A stretch of 5,172 bases of DNA from Clostridiaceae bacterium (lineage in GTDB: Bacteria; Bacillota; Clostridia; DSM-8532). The translations under genes and the position numbers were made by a program. The notes under the pieces are model-generated. The model searched no databases, was not told the DNA's origin, and was given only the letters and a program-made list of their open reading frames with translations. Where the stretch lies: positions 1 to 5,172 of the forward strand of contig DUSJ01000138.1 of the NCBI GenBank assembly GCA_012842645.1. The letters are read 5' to 3'. Positions 1 to 5,172 of the stretch are shown in pieces (within the stretch, counting starts at the first letter, position 1; every line of letters begins with the position of its first letter).

Positions 1-640
1 GCCCGACAAAGATAAAGACCAGTTCGGACCTGCCAAGGTTCAGGCGCATGTTTACCTTTTCCCTGTCCGTCTCCCTGTCCGCGGGCGGTTCATATTCTAT
101 TCCGTTCGGCATAACCTCTATGGGGCCCTCATAACCGTATTCCCTCAGAGTCTTCGCTGTCGACTGGTTTACCGTCCAGACTGCGTCGACGCTGTTATAG
201 AATTTTATTACCTTTGAAACACCGTAACGGGCCAGCTTTTCAAATTTTAACGACCCAAGGAAATCATCGTAGTACTTGGAATGGAATGAGGCAATTATAG
301 GTATGTTCCTTTTCCGTGCTATCTCAAGGGCAATTCTGCCCGAACTGAAAGGCGTGTGGGTATGAACAATATCAAAAGGCACCCTTTTTACGGCTTTCAT
401 GAAAAAAGGGTCGAGGTTTGGAATGCCTGTTCTGTATGGATATCTTGTTATTACCCCTACTGAATTGTATCTTAAGACCTTGAATTCAGTATCGTCTGTA
501 TATCCCGGAAAAGCGGGAGTTATAACGTAAGCCTTGCCGTATTTTTTATTCAGCCAATATGCATAGTTCTTCACTACATTGCCTACCCCATCCATGATGG
601 GAGGGAACGATTCGCTGAACTGGCCGGCAACAAGGTCCAT
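1..640 (-). CDS. Family-4 (GT-B) glycosyltransferase, N-terminal part, cut by the window edge
   Basis: Likely transfers a sugar from a nucleotide-sugar donor to a lipid or polysaccharide acceptor at the cytoplasmic face of the membrane. The start ATG (640-638) is preceded by GGAGG with a six-base gap, and 213 codons are open to the window edge. Seen in the translation: a glycine-rich acceptor-side loop near residues 9-21 (SESFPPIMDGVGN), the segment DIVHTHTPFSSGRIA (90-104), ASFHSKYYDDF (117-127), the VWTVNQSTAKTL segment (154-165) and MPNGIE (177-182), which marks the end of the N-terminal Rossmann domain in this family. The donor-binding C-terminal domain with its E-x7-E motif lies outside the window, since these enzymes are usually near 380-400 residues. 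The pattern recalls diacylglycerol glucosyltransferases and mannosyltransferases of the MgtA/PimB type, but the acceptor cannot be read from this half. It has its own promoter and is separated from the phosphate operon by a terminator. Confidence 0.87.
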   Translation of the reverse strand, partial: MDLVAGQFSESFPPIMDGVGNVVKNYAYWLNKKYGKAYVITPAFPGYTDDTEFKVLRYNSVGVITRYPYRTGIPNLDPFFMKAVKRVPFDIVHTHTPFSSGRIALEIARKRNIPIIASFHSKYYDDFLGSLKFEKLARYGVSKVIKFYNSVDAVWTVNQSTAKTLREYGYEGPIEVMPNGIEYEPPADRETDREKVNMRLNLGRSELVFIFVG

Positions 641-685
641 AAGAAACCTCCATTGTAATCGAAATAAAGTATCTTTGCAAATGTA

Positions 686-714
686 ATTATATTAAAGTTT
701 GTCTCCGGTATCAA
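686..714 (-). promoter_or_regulatory. Sigma-A/sigma-70 type promoter for the glycosyltransferase gene
   Basis: On the minus strand TTGATA (714-709) and a perfect TATAAT (691-686) are separated by exactly 17 bases. The predicted transcript would start near 679 and give a leader of about 40 bases before the ATG at 640. One mismatch from consensus in twelve positions suggests strong, possibly constitutive expression. The call is based on sequence match only. Confidence 0.75.
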
Positions 715-813
715 CCAGAAATACCCAATTCTAATGTTGCTCTAATAGTTTTATAATAATCATTTGATCTTACATAATATGATAATCGTTTTTTCCTTCA
801 TATATGAATAAAT

Positions 814-840
814 AAAAAAGCGGGCTGTTTCAAGGCCCGC
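814..840 (-). terminator. Rho-independent terminator of the pit-DUF47 operon
   Basis: Read on the minus strand, GCGGGC (840-835) pairs perfectly with GCCCGC (825-820) across a nine-base loop and is followed at once by six T (819-814) and further T-rich sequence. It lies 20 bases after the DUF47 stop codon. The plus-strand reading has no T run, so it works in one direction only. It insulates the downstream glycosyltransferase gene, which has its own promoter. Confidence 0.88.
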
Positions 841-842
841 CG

Positions 843-861
843 GATGACAAACATGGTCATC
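843..861 (-). repeat. Short inverted repeat next to the terminator, overlapping the DUF47 stop codon
   Basis: GATGAC (843-848) and GTCATC (856-861) are perfect inverted copies around a seven-base loop. In the minus-strand RNA this would be a six-pair stem two bases before the terminator hairpin, and it includes two bases of the TGA stop (862-860). It may help protect the 3' end or aid termination. The arms are short, so chance is possible. Confidence 0.4.
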
Positions 862-1486
862 ACGTCTTCGAGACTATGATCTTATGAACTATGTCAGCGA
901 CATCCTCGCATTTGTCAAGGGCACCTTCCAGCTGATCATACATGAGTTTCCATACTATTATTTTCTTGGCGTCGGTTTCAAATTCGAACAGGTTCCTCAT
1001 GGCTGCCTGGTACGTCTTGTCGCCGGCCTCTTCGATATTGTTAATTTCTATTATCAGGTCATTGATCTTCCTGAAATCCTTTTTGTAATTCCTGAGGTTT
1101 CTGAACAGTTCAACCAGTTTTTCGCATGCGCTTTCCACCAGCGACATCAAGGTCTTGGCCGTATCGTTTACCTTTTTGACACACATCATGTAAGTGTGGT
1201 TTGCAATGGAATCGATGCTGTCGGTTATATTCTCTATTTCCTTTATTATCTCGACGATGTCCGACCTGTCAATAGGAGTTATAAAGGCATCTTCAATGAC
1301 CTTCAGGCAGCGGTGGACATGAGTGTCAGCCTCATGTTCGATTGACTTGAGATTCTGCAGTTCATTATAGTCTACACTGCCGTCTCCGAATGCTTTTCTA
1401 AGGGCAATGGCCGCCCTGTGTGAAAAAGATGCGGATATTTCGAAGAGTTCAAAACAATCGGCATCTTTGCCTGAAAACAAACCCAT
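860..1486 (-). CDS. PhoU-like DUF47 protein, phosphate transporter accessory
   Basis: A 208-residue, mostly helical cytoplasmic protein of the DUF47/PhoU_div family, which is commonly encoded next to PiT phosphate transporters and is thought to modulate them. The ATG at 1486 is chosen because GGGAGGAG lies six bases upstream and the protein then begins MGLFSGKDADCFELF, typical of the family. An in-frame ATG at 1519 would add 11 residues and run into the end of the transporter gene without a better site. The sequence shows long amphipathic helices with acidic E/D-x3-D motifs, such as EHEAD, EIENITDSIDSIANH and EGALDKCEDVADIVHKI near the C-terminus, the type of residues that bind metal clusters in PhoU folds. 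The length is normal (about 205-215). It follows the transporter gene by 16 bases and shares its transcript and terminator. The exact role of DUF47 proteins is family inference. Confidence 0.92.
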   Translation of the reverse strand: MGLFSGKDADCFELFEISASFSHRAAIALRKAFGDGSVDYNELQNLKSIEHEADTHVHRCLKVIEDAFITPIDRSDIVEIIKEIENITDSIDSIANHTYMMCVKKVNDTAKTLMSLVESACEKLVELFRNLRNYKKDFRKINDLIIEINNIEEAGDKTYQAAMRNLFEFETDAKKIIVWKLMYDQLEGALDKCEDVADIVHKIIVSKT

Positions 1487-1502
1487 AGCGATCTCCTCCC
1501 TA

Positions 1503-2498
1503 TCAGAAAATAAAAGCAAACAGTTTTGCCATTACGTAACCTAATACCAGGCATGCCGGAAATGTCAGCGCCCATGCCACGAGCATCTCTTTAACGATGC
1601 CCCAGTTGACATTCGATATTCTCCTGGCTGCTGCCGCTCCCATAATGGCGGTACCCTTTGCATTAGTCGTGCTTAAGGGTATTCCCAGGACAGTCGCGCC
1701 GAGCATACATGCAGAAGCCCCGATTTCAGCCGAAAAGCCCTGGTATTTTTCTATCTTGACCATATCCATTCCCATGGTTTTTATTATTCTGTAACCTCCG
1801 ACAGAAGTGCCTATTGCCATCAAAGTCGAACACAGAAGCATTATCCAGAGAGGAATGATAAGGCTCTCGCTTGGCGGGTAAACTCCTCCGGCCACCAGCG
1901 CCAGGGCAAACACTCCCATGAATTTCTGGCCGTCCTGCGCGCCATGGCTCAGTGCCATCAGGGAGGCTGATACTATCTGGCCCCATGAGAAGAAAGTATT
2001 TGCTTTTTGGCGTTTTACACCCCTGAATAAAAAAGTCACGACCTTGGTCACAAGATAACCTGCAATAAACCCAAGAATCGTGGCAACAACAAGACCAATA
2101 AGAACTTTTTTGAACTCGTTCCAGTTGAATGCTTCAAGACCTCTGAAAGAAATGCCCGCTCCCATTAACCCTGCAATAAGAGCATGTGATTCGCTGGTTG
2201 GGATGCCGAATCTCCAGGCCGATACCGCCCACATGACTACCGACAGCTGTGCCGCTGCAAGCGTAACCAGCGCATCATGACCTGTTCCTATCTCGACGAT
2301 TTTCGCCGTCGTGTTGGCGACTGCTGTTCCCATAAGCAGCACTCCTGCGAGATTGAAAACTGTAGCCAGCACGACTGCTGCTTTCGGGCCCAATACACGG
2401 GTAGAAACGACCGTGGCAATAGCATTGGGGGCATCCGTCCATCCATTGACAAATACCGAAGCACAAACTAACAGAATTACGACGATCAAAGCAAACAT
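1503..2498 (-). CDS. pit: PiT family inorganic phosphate transporter
   Basis: A 331-residue integral membrane protein expected to import phosphate with a coupled cation (PiT family, PF01384). The protein shows about ten hydrophobic segments and the internal duplication typical of the family: first repeat with VNGWTDAPNAIATVVSTR (residues 17-34) and GIPTSESHA (98-106), second repeat with ALSHGAQDGQKFMG (182-195) and GIPLSTTNAKGTAIMG (272-287). The conserved Asp residues D22 and D189 in the two signature loops are present. The ATG at 2498 has GAGAGGGG six bases upstream and no better in-frame start. It is the first gene of a two-gene unit with the DUF47 protein. An oddity is Asn279 where many relatives have His in the second-repeat STTH motif. 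The length fits the compact PiT proteins of Clostridia rather than the roughly 500-residue PitA of enterics. A divalent-metal phosphate complex or sulfate as substrate is possible but less likely. Confidence 0.95.
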   Translation of the reverse strand: MFALIVVILLVCASVFVNGWTDAPNAIATVVSTRVLGPKAAVVLATVFNLAGVLLMGTAVANTTAKIVEIGTGHDALVTLAAAQLSVVMWAVSAWRFGIPTSESHALIAGLMGAGISFRGLEAFNWNEFKKVLIGLVVATILGFIAGYLVTKVVTFLFRGVKRQKANTFFSWGQIVSASLMALSHGAQDGQKFMGVFALALVAGGVYPPSESLIIPLWIMLLCSTLMAIGTSVGGYRIIKTMGMDMVKIEKYQGFSAEIGASACMLGATVLGIPLSTTNAKGTAIMGAAAARRISNVNWGIVKEMLVAWALTFPACLVLGYVMAKLFAFIF

Positions 2499-2567
2499 AT
2501 ATTTCCCCTCTCAGAATCAAAGCGGATAGTTGTGCCGTTATTTTGCCCTGTTATTAAGACCCATAAC

Positions 2568-2576
2568 ATTATATCA
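2568..2576 (-). promoter_or_regulatory. Extended -10 promoter of the pit operon
   Basis: The minus strand reads TGATATAAT (2576-2568), a perfect TATAAT preceded by the TGn extension. The -35 position at 2596-2591 is TTTTAT, a poor match, as is usual for extended -10 promoters. Transcription would begin near 2561, leaving a leader of roughly 60 bases before the ATG at 2498. No convincing set of PhoP/PhoB direct repeats was found upstream, so phosphate control cannot be claimed. Confidence 0.6.
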
Positions 2577-2703
2577 AAGGGTTATCGACAATAAAAGGCA
2601 AAAATATCACAAAAATCGGGGTTGGCAAGGCGGATTAATTAACTGAAAACATAAAACGGAACGCGGGAATGAACAAATCACTATGATCTATATTATAAAA
2701 CCA

Positions 2704-2732
2704 TTGATTATATCCTGAAAATACAAGATAAT
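2704..2732 (+). promoter_or_regulatory. Sigma-A type promoter for the diguanylate cyclase operon
   Basis: TTGATT (2704-2709) and GATAAT (2727-2732) are separated by exactly 17 bases. They match consensus in four and five of six positions. Transcription would begin near 2739, about 40 bases before the TTG start. About 110 bases separate it from the divergent pit promoter, leaving room for a shared or separate regulator; no clear operator was recognised there. Confidence 0.6.
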
Positions 2733-2766
2733 AAAAAATAAATAAAACCTGAAATTCAAAGCTAAA

Positions 2767-2780
2767 GGGAGAATTCTCTT
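2767..2780 (+). promoter_or_regulatory. Ribosome binding site inside a small hairpin, deciding a TTG start
   Basis: GGGAG (2767-2771) is seven bases before the TTG at 2779, which sets the start. An in-frame stop TAA at 2743 and the lack of any ATG or GTG between leave TTG as the only sensible choice. The ten-base palindrome GAGAATTCTC (2769-2778) pairs the binding site with the bases just before the start codon, and two G-U pairs can extend the stem into the TTG. The hairpin is small, so any effect on translation is inferred. Confidence 0.55.
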
Positions 2781-4449
2781 GAAAAGCGAAAAGGCTCTGG
2801 GTATTGTTCTTACATACATATTAACTCCTGCGCTTACTATCATACTTCTTTCAACAATAACTACCAGCCTGCCTGCCCAGGATAATGCGATCATGGATTT
2901 TAACAGTGACTGGGAATATTTCAGCCCGGCTTCGGGGAAATCAGGTATAACCGATCTTCCCGCTTTTATCAGTGTACCGGGAAACACGCCCCTCAGGCTC
3001 GTTAATAAGATCCCCGGTCCGGGTTCCGGCAGCCTGTCGCTGTTTTTCGTCACCCGTCAGCAAAAAGTATCGGTTTACCTTGATGACAGGCTTATTTATG
3101 ATTTTGGTCCATCAACAAGCAATTCAGTCCAGGCACCCGGAAACAGTTTTTACATCGTGCCGTTGGAGGGTTCGGATGAAAACAGCATCCTGACGATTGA
3201 ACTGACTTCTTCCCATGCTTTTTTCTCCTGTCTCGTGAATGGTTTCAAAATCGGCAGCCGGGATACGCTCATGCTTGACCTGCTGAAAAAAGATATCCTC
3301 CCTCTCGTGGTTTCGCTGCTTATCCTTTTCCTCGGCATAATCCTGTTTTTGCTGTATTCGATGATGTGCATGACCCATGTCAATGACTCCGGCACTTTTT
3401 ATCTTTCACTGTTTTCAATACTCGGAGGGCTCTGGCTTACCTCCGAAAGGATGACCATGCTGCTGTTTTTTAACGATCCAGTTCTTGCCAATAACGTGGG
3501 CTATATTTCCATGTACCTGCTTCCTGTTCCCCTGCTGCTGTATATCAGGTCCATCTGCCGCTTAAAGAGGGAACGGATGCTGATCACGCTGGCATGGGTT
3601 TTCCTTGGCTTTGCTTCGTTGACAAGCATCCTGCAGGTATTCAACCTGATAAATTACATAACTGCGCTGCCTGTATTTCATTTGCTAACTGTCATATCTT
3701 CCGTGCATATTTGCGCGCTGTTCTATAAAGAAACAAGGAACGGGAGAAGACCTTCGCTGATATTCATAAACAGCTGCATTGCCCTGGTGTTCTTTTTCCT
3801 GCTGGACCTTGCTTTGTTCTATGTCACTTTCTACCACAAGACGACCCATCTTGGATTTTTCCAGGTCAGCATGCTTTTATTTATCGTTTTCAACATCGGG
3901 AACTTGAGCGAGACCCTGTTCCGCATAAAGGAAATGAACCTTGAAAACAGGCTGCTGCTGACCCTTGCGTACACCGACACATTAACACGCCTGAAAAACC
4001 GCACTTCCTTCGATGACGCCATGAATTCGCTAAATTCGAGGCTCAGGGAAGAATCGTCCATTCATCTCGTTATACTTGATGTAAATAATCTGAAGTCCAT
4101 AAATGATACTTTTGGGCATCAATATGGGGATAATATACTGAAAGACAGCGCCATGATCATGAAGCAAACCATAGGCCGGTACGGTGATGTTTACAGGATT
4201 GGCGGCGACGAATTTGCATGTATAATAAAGAATAAGGATGAGTCGGTAATAATCGAAAGCCTGTCCAGGATGTTTGAACTTATAGATGAATATAACTCAA
4301 AAAGCGAGCATGCTAAAATAAGCATCGCCTATGGAACGGCAGCATATAACGGGGAACTGGACAAAGACATCCACAGTCTTTTTGTCCGGGCCGACAGGGC
4401 CATGTACAGCAACAAGGAAACGCAGAAAGTAATCCAGGTCATTGGCTGA
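2779..4449 (+). CDS. Membrane diguanylate cyclase: outside sensor domain, 7TM region, GGDEF domain
   Basis: A 556-residue protein predicted to make cyclic di-GMP from two GTP at the inner face of the membrane. In order: a signal-anchor-like segment (residues 7-29); an outside domain (about 34-170) with FNSDWEYF near its start and a beta-rich pattern like the 7TMR-DISM extracellular or galactose-binding-like modules; about seven hydrophobic helices (roughly 173-196, 206-222, 240-257, 266-288, 291-312, 324-347, 355-375); a short linker; and a GGDEF domain (about 396-553). The catalytic domain keeps DTLTRLKNR (400-408), the metal Asp D434 in LDVNNLKSIND, the FGHQYGD segment and the signature YRIGGDEF with GGDEF at 475-479, so it should be active. 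The RxxD inhibitory site is absent at its usual place. The TTG start has GGGAG upstream. The next gene begins 19 bases after the stop. The outside ligand is unknown, and the 7TM assignment rests on hydrophobicity and layout. Confidence 0.92.
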   Translation: MKSEKALGIVLTYILTPALTIILLSTITTSLPAQDNAIMDFNSDWEYFSPASGKSGITDLPAFISVPGNTPLRLVNKIPGPGSGSLSLFFVTRQQKVSVYLDDRLIYDFGPSTSNSVQAPGNSFYIVPLEGSDENSILTIELTSSHAFFSCLVNGFKIGSRDTLMLDLLKKDILPLVVSLLILFLGIILFLLYSMMCMTHVNDSGTFYLSLFSILGGLWLTSERMTMLLFFNDPVLANNVGYISMYLLPVPLLLYIRSICRLKRERMLITLAWVFLGFASLTSILQVFNLINYITALPVFHLLTVISSVHICALFYKETRNGRRPSLIFINSCIALVFFFLLDLALFYVTFYHKTTHLGFFQVSMLLFIVFNIGNLSETLFRIKEMNLENRLLLTLAYTDTLTRLKNRTSFDDAMNSLNSRLREESSIHLVILDVNNLKSINDTFGHQYGDNILKDSAMIMKQTIGRYGDVYRIGGDEFACIIKNKDESVIIESLSRMFELIDEYNSKSEHAKISIAYGTAAYNGELDKDIHSLFVRADRAMYSNKETQKVIQVIG

Positions 4450-4468
4450 TCATTCAAGGAGGAAACCT

Positions 4469-5172
4469 ATGGAGACATTTAAAGCGCTATATGAAAGACT
4501 AGTGAAGGCATCGCTGAACAAAAGGCTTGAGGAGGAAACTGAACTCATAAGGTCAGAAGGAAGCTATAGCGAGGAGACCCTGGACCGGATTCTTCATCCT
4601 GAAAACTATCCAGTGGTAGCCAAATCGGAAACATGCCAAAACTGCCCTGATGAAGATAATCCCGCCTGCGGGGCCGCCTGCCTTTTCTCCGCCATTAAAC
4701 GCGATGAAGAAGGGAAGGTAGTGATCGACCATAAGGACTGCACAGGATGCGGGCGTTGCGTGGAAGTATGCCGGAATGGCGGACTGATCGAAAGAAAGGA
4801 CCTGGTCCCGATACTGGAGCTGCTGAATGAAAAAAAGGTTCCTGTATATGCCATGATCGCCCCTGCATTCAACGGACAGTTCACCCTTGACGTGACGGCA
4901 GGAAAACTGAGGTCGGCCTTCAAATGCCTTGGTTTTTACGGAATGGTCGAAGTGGCCATGTTCGCAGATATCCTGACTTTGAAGGAGGCCCTTGAATTCG
5001 ATCAGCGGATCCGCGACGACAGGGACTTCATGCTGACAAGCTGCTGCTGCCCCATCTGGGTGGCCATGATCAAAAAAATATACCATGACCTGGTCCCCCA
5101 CATGCCTCCTTCGGTCTCTCCCATGGCGGCATGCGGCAGGGCTATAAAGAAGGTTCATCCTGAAGCCGTTAC
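4469..5172 (+). CDS. [FeFe]-hydrogenase-like iron-sulfur protein, N-terminal part, cut by the window edge
   Basis: The first 234 residues of a protein related to the large-subunit catalytic domain of [FeFe]-hydrogenases, which oxidise or produce H2, or in some groups sense it. ATG at 4469 follows GGAGG by six bases. Seen in order: a charged helical stretch (1-45); two cysteine groups for [4Fe-4S] clusters, C56-x2-C59-x7-C67-x3-C71 and C91-x2-C94-x2-C97-x3-C101; then the start of the H-cluster domain with MIAPAF (129-134), like the VAPAV motif of known enzymes, and LTSCCCPIW (189-197) followed by VSPM (216-219), like the TSCCPxW...SP region. The other two H-cluster motifs (around MPCxxK and ExMACxxGC) lie past the window edge. 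No signal peptide is seen, so it is probably cytoplasmic. It is likely co-transcribed with the diguanylate cyclase upstream. It may be a true hydrogenase, a sensory type or a catalytically inactive relative; this cannot be decided from the half shown. Confidence 0.85.
   Translation, partial: METFKALYERLVKASLNKRLEEETELIRSEGSYSEETLDRILHPENYPVVAKSETCQNCPDEDNPACGAACLFSAIKRDEEGKVVIDHKDCTGCGRCVEVCRNGGLIERKDLVPILELLNEKKVPVYAMIAPAFNGQFTLDVTAGKLRSAFKCLGFYGMVEVAMFADILTLKEALEFDQRIRDDRDFMLTSCCCPIWVAMIKKIYHDLVPHMPPSVSPMAACGRAIKKVHPEAV

Noticed and set aside
797..808. Perfect 12-base palindrome TTCATATATGAA in the intergenic region
   Set aside because: It lies in very AT-rich DNA after the terminator and about 80 bases upstream of the glycosyltransferase -35. 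A small operator is possible but chance is a sufficient explanation.
884..1345. Plus-strand open frame of 153 codons
   Set aside because: It lies wholly antisense to the DUF47 gene, lacks a good ribosome binding site and has no recognisable domain; the minus-strand frame has clear family features.
2521..2560. Loose TAACA-like repeats that might be a Pho box near pit
   Set aside because: The spacing and sequence do not match the regular repeats of PhoP or PhoB sites, and the repeats lie downstream of the likely transcription start.
2563..2585. Inverted repeat ATAAC...GTTAT flanking the pit -10 element
   Set aside because: The arms are only five bases and AT-rich. Without a second copy or conservation it cannot be called an operator.
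2714..2756. Direct repeat CCTGAAAAT / CCTGAAATT upstream of the cyclase gene
   Set aside because: Short, imperfect and in AT-rich sequence; one copy overlaps the promoter spacer and the other is in the leader, with nothing further to support a binding site.
2640..2778. Possible c-di-GMP riboswitch in front of the cyclase gene
   Set aside because: The predicted leader is only about 40 bases and has none of the conserved stems or tetraloop elements of c-di-GMP riboswitches.
4553..5158. Minus-strand open frame of 201 codons
   Set aside because: It is antisense to the hydrogenase-like gene, whose cysteine motifs and ribosome site are clear. The antisense translation shows no domain and is likely a by-product of codon bias.

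Overview
The window looks like ordinary chromosomal DNA from a low-to-mid GC anaerobic bacterium, most likely a member of the Clostridia (Bacillota). The reasons are strong GGAGG-type ribosome binding sites, a TTG start, AT-rich intergenic regions with near-consensus sigma-A promoters, a PiT transporter with the N-terminal signature GWTDAPNAI, and a protein related to [FeFe]-hydrogenases. A spirochaete or another anaerobe cannot be excluded from sequence alone. No transposase, phage gene, CRISPR array, tRNA or rRNA was seen.

Layout. Positions 1-640 (minus strand) hold the N-terminal half of a family-4 glycosyltransferase that runs off the left edge, with a near-consensus promoter at 686-714. 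Positions 860-2498 (minus strand) hold a two-gene phosphate-uptake operon: a PiT-type phosphate transporter (1503-2498), then a PhoU-like DUF47 protein (860-1486). It starts from an extended -10 promoter near 2568-2576 and ends at a rho-independent terminator at 814-840. Positions 2499-2778 are a divergent promoter region. Positions 2779-4449 (plus strand) encode a membrane diguanylate cyclase with an outside sensor domain, about seven transmembrane helices and an intact GGDEF active site. Nineteen bases later, at 4469, an iron-sulfur protein related to the catalytic subunit of [FeFe]-hydrogenases begins; it runs off the right edge.

How the genes work together. The transporter and DUF47 protein form a well-known pair in low-affinity phosphate import. 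The diguanylate cyclase and hydrogenase-like gene are tightly spaced, with no terminator or promoter between them, so they are probably co-transcribed. This suggests, but does not show, a link between c-di-GMP signalling and hydrogen or redox state. It is the most interesting part of the window. The hydrogenase-like protein has a three-cysteine version of the first H-cluster motif (SCCCPIW), and the cyclase lacks the usual feedback-inhibition site. The remaining H-cluster motifs lie beyond the right edge, so whether the protein is an enzyme or a sensor cannot be settled here.
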